A stretch of DNA of 64,000 nt from assembly GCA_023525715.1 (NCBI GenBank), contig CM042017.1:80627357-80691356 (forward strand), written 5' to 3'. The notes under the pieces are model-generated. The model did not search any database. It was given only the letters and a program-made list of their open reading frames with translations, and had not been told where the DNA came from. This DNA comes from Cichorium intybus. Lineage: Eukaryota; Streptophyta; Magnoliopsida; Asterales; Asteraceae. Below are positions 1 to 11,467 of this stretch, one piece after another. Each line of letters begins with the position of its first letter. Position 1 is the stretch's first letter. The translations under genes and the position numbers were made by a program.

Positions 1-20
1 AACCAACACCCGAGCCACCC

Positions 21-1724
21 ATGATGAACTTAGCTACTTTCCAAGCCGCTGTTACTGCTGCGGTAGCAGCCGCTATCGCTCAAATAAACCCGAATGGGAC
101 AAACGGGAGCGGAAGCAGAAATGGCACCAACGACTCCACAAATGGGGAAACACCAAACCAACCGCGAGTATGTACGTACAAGGACTTCGCGAATTGCAAA
201 CCTGTGGCTTTCCATGGTACTGGTGGTGTCCTTGCTCTCACGAGATGGATTGAGAAAACTGAATCAATCTTTGATATCTCCGCATGCCCCGAGGAATTCA
301 AAGTCAAATTCGCCGCTTGTACCTTTGCTGAGACGGCCATGTCCTGGTGGAAGGGTCATGTTAAGGCTCTGACACTTCCTGTGGCCAACTCAATGAGTTG
401 GGAGGAACTGAAGACCATGCTGATGAAAGAGTACTGTCCCAGAGGGGAGATCCAAAAACTAGAACAGGAACTGTGGAACCTTACCATGAAAGGTTCAGAT
501 CTGACCACCTATACGAACCGATTCAATGACTTGGCAACCCTCTGCCCCGCTATGGTCACACCAGAATCAGTGAAGGTGGAACGCTATATCTGGGGGCTAT
601 CTCCTCAGATCCAGGGGAACGTAGAATCAGCGAGCCCCGCTACGTTCGACAGCGCCAAACGACTGGCCCAACGGTTAGTCGATCATGGGGTCCGTCAGGG
701 CACCATGACGCCTAAAACCGAACAATCAAAAGATAAGGATCACAAAAGGAAACCTTGGAATAGGGGGAGAGGCCAGCCTAACCAAGAAGGTGCCAAAAGA
801 CAACAGATAGTGGGAGTCCGTGCAGCCACTGTCCCGACTACCCCAACAACAACCAAGCAATATAATGGGACTCTACCCAAGTGCAACAAGTGTAATTTCC
901 ACCATACTGGAGCCTGTAGGGAAATTCACTGCTCGAACTGTAACAAAAAGGGTCATACCGCCCGTTTCTACAAGGCGCCAGTTCCACAAACCACCCATGC
1001 CTCTAATGCTGGGGTGAGTCAAGCTTGTTACGGTTGTGGTCAGATGAGGCATTTCAAACGTGATTGTCCGAAGACAAATAACATTGGGAGAAATGGAAGA
1101 GTCCTAGCTATGGGACGCGCGGAAGTGGTGGAGGATCCTACCGTGGTTACCGGTACGTTCCTCGTCAATAATTCATATGCTTGTATACTATTCGATAGCG
1201 GTGCGGAGAGAAGTTTCGTAAGCCACGAGTTTAAATATTTACTAAAACAAAAACCTCAACCACTCAATGAAACATTTACGGTAGAAATGGCAAATGGCAA
1301 AACAGAAAGCACAAACGACATATACATAGGTTGTATACTTACTCTGGACGATCACACCTTTCAAATCGACTTAATGCCTATTAGAATAGGAAGCTTTGAC
1401 GTGATTGTTGGTATGGATTGGCTAATTCCCCATCATGCCGACATCATGTGTTACGAACGAGGAATCCGACTTCATCTGCCGGATGACAAGACCGTCGTTG
1501 TCTACAGTGATAAACCCAGTACCAGCCTTCGAATTGTGTCTTGCATCAAAGCTCGGAAATACCTACAGAAAAGATACCATGCCTTCCTAGCCCACGTTGT
1601 TGACGAGAAGAAAGAAGTAAAGAGCATCAAAGATATTCCCGAAGTCTGCGACTTTTCTGATGTATTCCCAGAAGACCTTCCAGGAGTACCACCCGCACGA
1701 CAAGTCGAGTTCAGAATCGATTAA
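21..1724 (+). pseudogene. Copy A gag-protease region
   Basis: Encodes the gypsy Gag and the start of Pol. Residues about 50-235 form the Gag capsid-like (retrotrans_gag) domain. Cys/His clusters follow at about residue 288 (CNKCNFHH) and residue 336 (CYGCG...H...C), the second being a zinc knuckle with the usual Gly before His replaced by Arg. The aspartic protease active site DSGA lies at about residues 392-395, and a GMDW motif follows. The frame ends at TAA 1722-1724, in the linker before RT. The downstream RT is in exactly the same frame, so this is a point nonsense mutation and not a natural end. Proteins of this family normally act in the cytoplasmic particle and process the polyprotein. 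The copy is defective. Confidence 0.93.
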
Positions 1725-3392
1725 ATCCCTAGAGCCACCCCAGTAGCAAAAGCACCATACCGATTAGCCCCGGCAGAGATGCAAGAATTATCCAGCCAAC
1801 TGAACGAACTGCTAAGTAAAGGGTTCATCAGACCGAGCTTCTCACCTTGGGGAGCGTCGGTCTTGTTCGTGAAGAAGAAGGATGGATCATTCCGTATGTG
1901 CATTGACTATCGGGAATTGAACAAACTCACTATCAAGAACCGGTATCCGTTACCCCGAATTGACGACCTCTTCGACCAACTCCAAGGGTCGAGTTATTTT
2001 TCAAAAATCGATCTAAGGTCGGGGTATCACCAACTCAGAGTCCAAGAAGAAGACGTTCCTAAAACGGCATTCAGAACTTGCTACGGCCATTATGAATTCG
2101 TTGTGATGCCCTTCAGATTGACTAATGCGCCCGCAGTGTTTATGGATCTGATAAACCGCGTATGCCGACCTTACTTAGATAAATTCGTGATAGTGTTCAT
2201 CGACGACATACTTATCTATTCACGAAGTAAGGAGGAACATAGTCAACACCTACGGCAAGTCTTGGAGACGCTAAGGGCAGAAAAATTGTATGCGAAGTTT
2301 TCGAAATGCGAATTTTGGATTCGAAAGGTAGACTTTCTAGGCCACGTAGTCAGCAAGGAAGGGATACATGTGTATCCCTCCAAAATCAAAGCCATCGAAA
2401 ACTGGGAAGCACCAAGAACTCCGACAGAAATCCGCCAGTCTTTGGGCCTTGCTAGCTATTACCGAAGATTCATACAAAATTTCCCCAAAATTGTGAAGCC
2501 ACTTACTGCCTTGACACAGAAAGGTGTAACATTCAAGTGGGAAGATAAACAAGACGCTGCCTTCCAGACTTTAAAGAAAGCTTTGTGCAGCGCTCCTATT
2601 CTGTCCCTTCCAGAAGGAACAGAAGACTTTGTGGTCTACTGCGATGCATCGAATCAGGGTCTGGGTTGCGTACTCATGCAAAGAGGAAAAGTTATTGCCT
2701 ACGCTTCAAGACAACTTAAAACCTATGAGGTCAACTACACTACACACGATCTCGAGTTGGGAGCAGTGGTGTTCGCATTGAAGATCTGGAGACACTACCT
2801 GTACGGCACTAAGTGTACGGTTTTCACTGACCATAAGAGTCTCCAGCATATGCTCAATCAAAAAGAGCTCAACATGAGACAACGACGATGGGTAGAGCTG
2901 CTAAGTGATTATGAATGCGAAATTTGTTATCACCCAGGAAAGGCCAACGTGGTGGAAGATGCCCTTAGTCGGAAAGAGTACTTGGGCCGCCGAGTAAAGT
3001 CTCTGTCGATAACGATCCATTCTCATTTGTCCACTCAGATCAAGGAGGCGCAACTAAAAGCCTTAAAACCTGAGAACATCGCAAATGAAGCCTTGCGAGG
3101 GATGGATAAAAACCTTGAAGTTAAGGATGACGGAGCTCGTTACCTCATGAACCGAATTTGGACACCAAGATTCGACGGATACAGAGACGTTATCATGAAT
3201 GAGGCTCACAAGACTAGATACTCCGTTCATCCTGTGTCCGACAAGATGTACTTGGACCTCAAGAAACTGTATTGGTGGCCAAACATGAAGGCGGAAATTG
3301 CTACTTACGTGGGCAAGTGCCTGACTTGCACCAAGGTTAAAGTAGAATACCAAAAGCCCTCGGGTTTGCTGCAACAACCGGAAATACCCTAG
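1725..3392 (+). pseudogene. Copy A reverse transcriptase-RNase H-integrase zinc domain
   Basis: The same frame as the gag-protease segment continues after the stop. RT starts with the FVKKKDGSFRMCIDYRELN block. Its catalytic box is FIDD at 2196-2207, a common variant of YxDD in plant gypsy elements. The normally conserved Gly of the MPFGLTNAP motif is Arg here. RNase H follows with DASNQGLG, an acidic Glu in LELGAVVFALK and TDHKSL. The HHCC zinc finger of integrase is seen near 3210-3340 (H...H...CLTC). The frame stops at TAG 3390-3392, just before the integrase catalytic core, which again continues in frame. The first Met at 1779 is only where the open frame first has an ATG, not a true start. 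Confidence 0.93.
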
Positions 3393-4490
3393 TGGAAGTG
3401 GGAGCGAATAACTATGGACTTCATAACCAAATTACCAAAGACAACTGGTGGGTTAGACACCATATGGGTAATCGTCGATAGGTTAACCAAATCCGCTCAC
3501 TTCCTGCCAATCAAGGAGACCGACAAGATGGAGAAACTTACAAGGACGTACATCAAAGAAATAGTACGATTGCATGGTGCGCCAATTTTGATTATCTCAG
3601 ATAGAGATAGTCGATTCACTTCACGATTTTGGCAATCATTGCAAACAGCCTTGGGAACCAGACTCGACATGAGTACAGCGTACCATCCACAGACAGAAGG
3701 GCAAAGTGAAAGAACCATTCAAACGCTGGAAGACATGTTGAGAGCTTGTGTGATAGACTTTGGTAAGGCGTGGGACACCCACTTACCACTCATTGAGTTT
3801 TCATACAACAACAGTTACCACACTAGCATCAAAGTTGCTCCATTTGAAGCTTTATATGGGAGCAAGTGCAGATCCCCTCTGTGCTGGGCTAAGGTAGGTG
3901 ATACTCAACTAGCCAGAGGTCAAGTACCTAATAGCACTCTCACCGGTCCAGAGATCATACGAGAGACGACGGAGAAAATCGTTCAGATCCGTGAACGATT
4001 GAAAACATCTCGTGACCGGCAAAAGAGTTATGCAGATAAACGACGCAAACCTTTGGAATTCCAGGTTGGCGATCCAGTGTTGTTGAAGGTCTCACCATGG
4101 AAAGGAATGATACGCTTTGGAAAGCACGGGAAACTGAACCCCAGATACATTGGGCCCTTTGTGATCCTCGCTAGGATCGGTCCATTAGCCTACAAACTCC
4201 AACTACCACAAGAGCTCAGCAATGTCCATCCCACCTTTCACGTATCCAACCTAAAGAAGTGTCTGTCCGATGAGACTCTCGTCGTTCCGCTCGACGAGAT
4301 CGAGGTGAACGAGAACCTCCAATTTGTAGAAGAACCCGTAGAGATCATGGACAGGGAAGTCAAGAGAACGAAACAAAGCTGCATACCAATAGTGAAAGTC
4401 CGCTGGAGCGCCAAGCGTGGACCGGAATTTACTTAGGAGCGTGAAGACCAAATGAAACAAAAGTATCCACATCTCTTCCCAAACCCTTGA
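3393..4490 (+). pseudogene. Copy A integrase core and chromodomain
   Basis: Integrase catalytic core with first Asp in the VDRLTKSAHF block, second Asp in ISDRDSRF and Glu in the GQSERTIQTLEDML block, giving a complete DDE set. A GPF/Y-like module (RYIGPFVILARIGPLAYKL) precedes a C-terminal chromodomain-like segment (PVEIMDREVKR...), the part that in chromoviruses targets integration to particular chromatin. A third in-frame stop, TAG 4434-4436, falls inside the chromodomain where a Trp codon is usual. The frame then closes naturally at TGA 4488-4490. Three nonsense codons with no frameshift suggest decay by point mutation only. Confidence 0.92.
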
Positions 4491-4544
4491 GGATCTACTC
4501 AAGAGCTAAATTTCGGGACGAAATTCTTTCTAACGGGTAGATGA

Positions 4545-7308
4545 TGTGACAATTGTAAATTTTGGTCAACAAAAGTCAACTGTAGTCAAACGAAGCGTAC
4601 GTTAATCCATATGTTGAAAAGTTATTTTCCATAACTTTTGCGATGAATTATTAAATATTATAATACTACGTATGCTAATTCACAACAATTATCGATTAAA
4701 CGTCGAAAATACGGACAGGTGAACTACTGTAGCGTAAAAATTCGATAATCGTACAATTATTATTTTGAGAATAATAGTATTCATAAAACGATCTACTCGT
4801 GAATACGAACCTGTGGATATATAGAACGTCGAAAACGGAGATCGTATGTGAAAGTTACAACGATTAAACCGCTGTGAACGGATAAATGTACACAGGGTTT
4901 GGACTCAAAATACAAAATGTGGTGCCTTAAACATCAAATATGAAATAACAATTCATATAATATGGAACGTAATAATATATAGTATTTAATTTCAAAGCCA
5001 AATTCCATTTCCGGTAAAATACCGAAAATCGCGAAATCGGAAGAATACTGCGCTGAAACGCGTATTTCAACATCCAACGAGTTATAATTCAATCAAAATA
5101 AATGTTTGACAATGTTTTCATACAAAATAATTATTTAGAACTTTGTTTCGTCAAAAAGTCATAAAATTTCACTAAAACGATTTATGATTTTATAAAAATC
5201 ACACATTTTATATAAGTAGGATGCTATTTTTATAAAATCTAACTCACCCCACTCCACCCCCTACCCCAATTCGGCAGCCCTCATGGGAGACTAACCCATC
5301 ACACCAAATCCTCAAGTCACTATTCCAAATCTAGGCTAGTTAATATTAAATTCAATAAAAATCAACTTTTAAATCTTTTAAAAAATTTAAACTAACAAAA
5401 AGAGGGGAGATAATCTTTGAGTTCATTTCACCCAACCAACACTCACTCTCTCTTCTCCTCTTTCTCTCTTCCTCTCGGCTCTCTCCCTCCACCACCCTCC
5501 TTCCAAACCGCCACCACCATACACCACCACCATCATCCATTTTCAAGTATTTTTGCAAGTCTCTTTGGTAAGACATCTTCACCTTGTGGTTTTAAACTCT
5601 ATTACACAAGTTTTATTTCAATTACACACACTAACATCTATGAAAAACCTTTGGGTAATAGCATTGTTCAAGGGTCCTCCGAGCTCCAAGGCTTGGATCT
5701 TCGTTCCTACCGCTAATCTCTCAAGACTAACCTAGTTTTTTAGCAAAGCACGCTTCAAGGGTGAGTTCATACCCCTCATTTTCATATTTTCTAAACTTTT
5801 TGGGGGAGAATACAAGTTTATATGCTATAAATGTTGTTTTATCCAAGTTTACATGTGTTTAAATGTTATAAATAATGATTTACACAAGTTCATAAAACTA
5901 GTTGTTATGTAAAAATGTTTTTGACATAATATATGGTTAGATCTATGTATTATGAACATTATGATATATTATGTTTGTGTAAAAGTTTCCAAACTATAAA
6001 TAAAGTGTGTAAAAATGCTAGATCTTGGATAAAAACGTTATAAAAACGAAAACTAGAAGTTGTGTACAAATGACCTTGACATGAAATATGGTTGGATCTA
6101 TGTATTATAAACATTTTGAGATATTATGTTTGGGTAAAAGTTACAAAACTATAAATAAAGTGTGTAAAATACTAGATCTTTAACATAAACGTCATAAAAA
6201 TGAAAACTAGTAAAAACTACGTTTTTATAACCGGAAATATTATGTTCTAGCAAAAATGGTTAAAACCAAGTATTACACCATTTTCGTGGGAAATATCTTA
6301 AAAGATGATATTTATAATCATTTTAATAAGTTATTTCGTTATTATTTCGTAAAAATATGACTAGCACGACGAAATACTAAAAATAGACAATTATTGGAAT
6401 AGTTTATGAACACAAAGTTATTATTACATTTTGAACAAGAAAAAATAATTATATAAAATTATATAATTATTATACATTACTATATTATCATGGAAAAATG
6501 ATAATGGATAATTACAAGGGTTTTCATATACAAATTTTACGTAAACAAGTTGATTGAATACATACATTTTTGTGAGATGGATCTTCACAGTACTTTTATA
6601 AGTACCTACTATAAGTCCTCAATTTATAACCAGAGTCTCGGTAAGAGAGCGTGATATTTGAGTATAGATCTATACGGGCTTGACAACCCCGCACCTGAGC
6701 TGTTAGCTACAGCTAGACCGGCAGGTCTGAGGTGTCCAAATGTCTAACATTCCGACACTTGAAGAACGTCGCAGCAGGACAACTAGTCACCGTATGGTTA
6801 TAGGGTATCTCACATGGGGAAAACAATCAACTTAATATTTTTTATAAATTGTTTACGTGGAAACATACATTTCTAAGGAATTTATACTACAATTTACATA
6901 ATACATTTTAGTCTTTGGGATTTAAAGACTTGGACAGTTTTTATGAGAAAATATTGGATTTTCTTGGTTTTCAACACTATTGTTTATAAACAAAGGACTT
7001 TTCTTATGCAAAATCTTATAAACTCACCAACTTAATTGTTCACACTTTTTCAACTACTTGTATTCTCAGGAAATTGATAAGGTAAACCACAAGCGCTATA
7101 CGAAGGGACGTTACGACGTCGTTTTTGCTTATTTTGATATCATTGGTAATTGTATTTGAAACATGCAACATTTAAACGATGTAACATTTGCAATTATTTA
7201 ATGATGGTTGTTTTGCTTGGAATCACTATTACTCAACTTTTTTATGATATTGTTCATGAAGTCATCTACTCTCGAACGTTTCCGCCAATACGGTTTGGGG
7301 GTGTGACA
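4545..7308 (+). repeat. 3' LTR of copy A
   Basis: Starts TGTGACAATTG after a decayed polypurine tract near 4525-4544 and ends GGGTGTGACA. Blocks around 4900-5060 match the reverse complement of the copy B LTR (for example the shared stretch with TTAATTTCAAAGCC), so A, B and C are one family. A CT-rich tract at about 5430-5530 and short open frames at 5352-5735 lie inside the LTR and have no recognisable protein similarity. Confidence 0.9.
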
Positions 7309-7360
7309 GTGTTGTGCACTTTGCTTAGCTTCGGGGTACTGAAGCTTGTAGGCTACTGGA

Positions 7361-9415
7361 CTAAATTCTGGCTAGAATTTCGAAAGTTCCTATATGCCTT
7401 GGGTTAAGCTTTCCCCTTTTATCGAAACATATCCTTCCCTTCCAAGGGGAGACCTTTAACATGACTCGGTCACCCACTTGGAATTCTAGAGGCTTGTGTC
7501 TTTTGTCTGCGTCGCTCTTCTGCCGATCACGAGGCACTTTCAATCGTTCCCGTTTCCACTCAGTTATTACCGGTTGTTGTAACAGTCCCGAGGGATTCTA
7601 GTATTCCACCTTAACCTTTGTACATGTTAAACATTTGCTTAAGAAGGTGGCGATTTCTGCCTTCATGTTCGGCCACCAGTACAGCATCTTCAAGTCGAGG
7701 TACACCCTGTCCGACCTAGGATGAACGGAATATCTTGTCTTGTGAGCCTCTTCTAGGACCAACTCTCTGAAGCCACCAAACTTTGGTGTCTAGATTCAAT
7801 CCATGAAGCATCGTGTCCCGTCCTCCCTGAGTTCGAAACTTTTGTCAATTCCCAAAGAGCTTCATTGGTGACGTTCTCTGGTTTCAGGGCCTCGAGCTGT
7901 GCATCCCTGATTTGGGTAGGAAGGTGCGAGTGTATGGTAGTCCATAGTGACTTTGCTCGACATCCTGAGTATTCTATCTGGCTCAAAGCATCTGCTACCA
8001 CGTTTGGTTTTCTCGGGTGATAACGAATATCACATTCGTAGTCGTTTAGTAACTCAACTCATCTCCATTGCCTCATGTTGAATTCATTCTGGTTGAAGAT
8101 GTGCTGGAGACTCTTGTGGTCTGTGAAAATCGTACACTTTGTTCAGTAGAGGTGATGTCTCCATATCTTTAGTGTGAATACCACGGCTCCCAACTTCATG
8201 GTCGTGAGTGATGTAGCTGACCTCGTGAGGCTTGAATTGTCTAGAAGCATAAGGAATGTCTTTCTCTCTTTGTATGAGAATGCATCCCAAACCTTGTTTT
8301 GATGCGTTATAATACACAACAAAATCTTCCACGCCTTCTGGAAGAGATAAGATTGGCGTGCTGCACAACATTTGCTTTAGTGTTTGAAAGGTAACCTCTT
8401 GTTTGTCTTCCTATTCGAAACTGACACCTTTCTATGTCAATGCTGTGAGAGGTTTCACTATCTTGGAGAAATTCTTGATGAATCTTTGATAGTAACCAGC
8501 AAGACCCAAAAAAAATTGTCGTATCTCCGTCGGGGTTCTTGGTATCTCCCAGTTTTCTATTGCTTTGATCTTGGATGGATCGACAAGAATCCCTTCTTGG
8601 CTAACCACATGGCCCAAGAAGTCTACTTTTCGTATCCAGAATTCGTATTTTGAGAATTTGGCATACAATTTCTCTTTTCCGAGTAGTTCCAAGATTAAAC
8701 ACAGGTGTTGACCGTGTTCTTCTTCGCTTCGTGAATATATCAATATATCATCGATAAATACAATCACGAATTTGTCTAAGAACGGTCTGCATACTCGGTT
8801 CATATGATCCATGAATACTGCGGGGGCGTTGGTTAATTTGAATGGCATCACGCGAAATTCGTAATGACCATAACGTGTTCTAAACGATGTCTTCGGGATG
8901 TCCTCCTCTTGAACTCTAAGTTAATGATACCCGGATCTCAAATCGATCTTAGAAAAGTAACTAGATCCTTGTAACTGATGGAATAGGTCATCATTTCTTG
9001 GAAGTGGGTATCTGTACTTGACAGTCAACTTGTTCAATTCTCTATAGTCAATACACATTCTAAAGGATCCATCCTTCTTTTCCGTGAATGAAACCGGTGC
9101 TCCCCAAGGCGGGAAGCTCGGTCTAATGAATCATTTTTCTAATAGTTCGTGTAGTTGACTAGATAGCTCATGTATCTCTGTTGGGGCCAGTCTGTATGGA
9201 GACTTTGCTACTAGGGTTGCTATCGGGATCAAGTTGATTCTGGACTTGACCTGTCGTGTTGGTGGTATCCCTAGAAGATCTTCTGGAAACACTTTAGGAA
9301 AGTCATGGACTTCTGGTAGGTCTGAGATTTCCTTCATTTCCTTCTTCTATCCATGACGTGGGCTATGAAGGCATAGGAATCCCATCCTACTACTCTACTA
9401 TGACATAATTTCTTC
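7361..9415 (-). pseudogene. Copy B pol remnant with integrase core deleted
   Basis: Minus-strand pieces in order are: protease-RT linker and RT start (9337-9131); RT with MPFKLTNAPAVFM and FIDD (8851-8432); RNase H with YYNASKQGLGC, where the usual first catalytic Asp reads Asn (8371-8084); RNase H/integrase linker (8001-7753); integrase HHCC region (about 7740-7600); and the IN C-terminus (7543-7361). Many frameshifts and stops separate them. At about 7540-7580 the sequence passes directly from the linker before the integrase core (QQPVITEWK) to the post-core helix (ERLKVPRDRQK), so the whole DDE core, roughly 0.57 kb by comparison with copy A, is missing. No active product can be made. Confidence 0.88.
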
Positions 9416-11467
9416 TAGTGCTGACGAGTTGTTTCGCAATTGCAAAACCATATACAGTGTAGAATTAAATAGGCATTCGAAGAGTAGATCCTACCCTAAG
9501 GCAACTACCAAACAAGGAACATGCAATAAGGCCAAATCAAGTCTTCTCAGACTATTCAATTTCCTACTGTATACAACTTTAATGGTACTCATACACACAA
9601 TGAGGGTTTCGTCATTCGGTAAGTTTTCCCTAAGGTACGTACTACGGATAGGCAGCAAAGTTTTGATGTGTTTCCAGACCTAAAGACTATTCAAGTGCCG
9701 GCTACAAAACAATTTACGAAATGATCGAGGATTTCTGGAGTTACGATTACTGTTGCGGGTACTCTTACCACAACGGAACCATATTCGAACAATATGTTTA
9801 GGGGGGTCATTGTTTCTAATGAAGGCGACGAAAGTTCATGATGAAACAAACCACATGACCTAGGTGATGTCAGAAGAGTTTAGAATGATAAGCAACTTTA
9901 CTATTATCAAATTGCGTCGTAACTCCAAGTGAATGAAGGTACTCTTGTGATAACCATACGAAGTAGTAAGACAATGGAGAAGTTCATTATGATAAATCGT
10001 CAATGAGGGAACTCATATAGAACTATTTTGGTTATCATTTCGATAAATTATCCGACTGTTTAAGTCAATCCAATTACAAAAAGCAAGGAGTTGGAAAAAT
10101 ATGAGTTTTAGGTGTTAGGAACTCGTTGGAAATCGTAAGGCAGAATGCTACCTTAAAGAAAGATGTGAAAGTATTGATCATTGAAAGTGGGCACATTCTC
10201 AATTTAGTGATTCTAGGAGAACAATTCTTTGAAGGATAGCGAATCGCACATCAAAAAAAAATTCTCTCCTCAAAATAGTAGACATGACAAATTGTTTGTA
10301 CAACGTTTCATAGTGTGAATGCAGTTCCATACCTTCTATAGAGTCAACGGTTATGTTATAGGTTTGACGTGTGGCGTAAGGGGATGTAATCCTTGATGAA
10401 AATAAAGATGCTAGCAATGCTAGAAGGACTCAACAGATATATGGAACGATATGGGTCGAAGGAGAGGTCGGATGTATAGGAAATTTCTGTGTGTCAACGA
10501 AGTGCGAAGTTGAACCGGGAATGAAAAGCGTAAGGTCGGATATTGTTCCAAAAACATGTGAATAATCTGGAAAGTGTAAGATGATGGTACACTTGAGAAT
10601 ATCACTCGTGTCTCTGAGGACCTTGAACTAAAACTTAGAGATTTTAACATAAGGGGACACGGTTTTGTGAATTGAATTACGATACACGAAGTAAAGATGG
10701 TCGGGCATACATCCCCAAAGCGAAGGTTTAGCATCGATAGATATCCTAGCTTAAGTCTTAAGCTAAAGATGGAAACGCTCCTAAGGCTAAAATCGTAGCA
10801 CAAAAAGGAAAGTCTCACGTATTAGTCAACTATGGGTTAACTTATATGTCTCCTCGTGAGTCATATCGAGAATACTCACCAATGGTTTTCAAGTCGTAAC
10901 TACTCATGGTGACTCAACTGTCCCTTAATGCATAGCTCCTATTGTCGCCTTTGCCGGCATCGGAACCCTTTTCTTAGTCGTAACTCAGGTACGCAGACGA
11001 TAAAGAGGTATTGCGATAATGTTTATACTAGCGTTGACTTGTGATTGTCGATAGTGGTTCTTAATAATACTAATACTTATCGAAGTATTTGTGTTAAACA
11101 TTGACATGGTTACTAATCACTGCTTGATTCCCGAGTTTTTACTCCGTTCACCATTATGCCCACACTTAGTTATATGTCGGTCAAACTGTAGGTAAACGTA
11201 GTTGATCAGGCTAGGTCTTCCCATGGTTTGATAACATATCATACTAAGTCTAATCATAATTTTCAACTTAACTCTAGCGTTCTTGTATTGTGATACTATC
11301 TCTGTTTGAATATGTATACTTTTATATGGATATTATCATTATATTCTAATAGTATTATTGTACGTTTAAAATTTTTAGCAGAGGTATAAGTCTCCGTATC
11401 TATAGTTGTATTTCTTACATGGAAGAATATACTTAGTTCGCTATAGACAATTTCTCTAATACCAATC
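9416..11467 (-). other. Copy B internal region between primer site and protease, no gag recognised
   Basis: About 2 kb where gag and the protease active site should lie. I find no Gag block, zinc knuckle or DSG motif in any frame. The stretch is co-linear with 15858-17829 of copy C (for example the shared block containing GAGTTGTTTCGCAATTG at both left ends). The longest minus-strand frames (10199-10417, 10420-10818) resemble no family I know. The right end holds the primer-binding site, visible on the plus strand as ATACCAAT just before 11468. Confidence 0.6.

Larger units (their letters stand above)
1..7308 (+). mobile_element. Ty3/gypsy chromovirus copy A (Tekay/Del type), 3' part with 3' LTR
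   Basis: The window opens inside this element; its 5' LTR lies outside. Internal domains run gag, protease, RT, RNase H, integrase, chromodomain, all in one reading frame, followed by a 3' LTR of 2764 bp that begins TGTGACAA and ends GTGTGACA. The order RT-RNase H-integrase marks Ty3/gypsy, and the chromodomain marks a chromovirus. The bases just right of the LTR (from 7309) continue the integrase C-terminus of copy B on the opposite strand, so A is inserted in B. The matching left target duplication (expected GTGTT) is outside the window. Confidence 0.93.

Noticed and set aside
5417..5735. Frames of 60-99 residues inside LTR A
   Set aside because: They lie in a CT-rich part of an LTR and are not kept in LTR B or LTR C.
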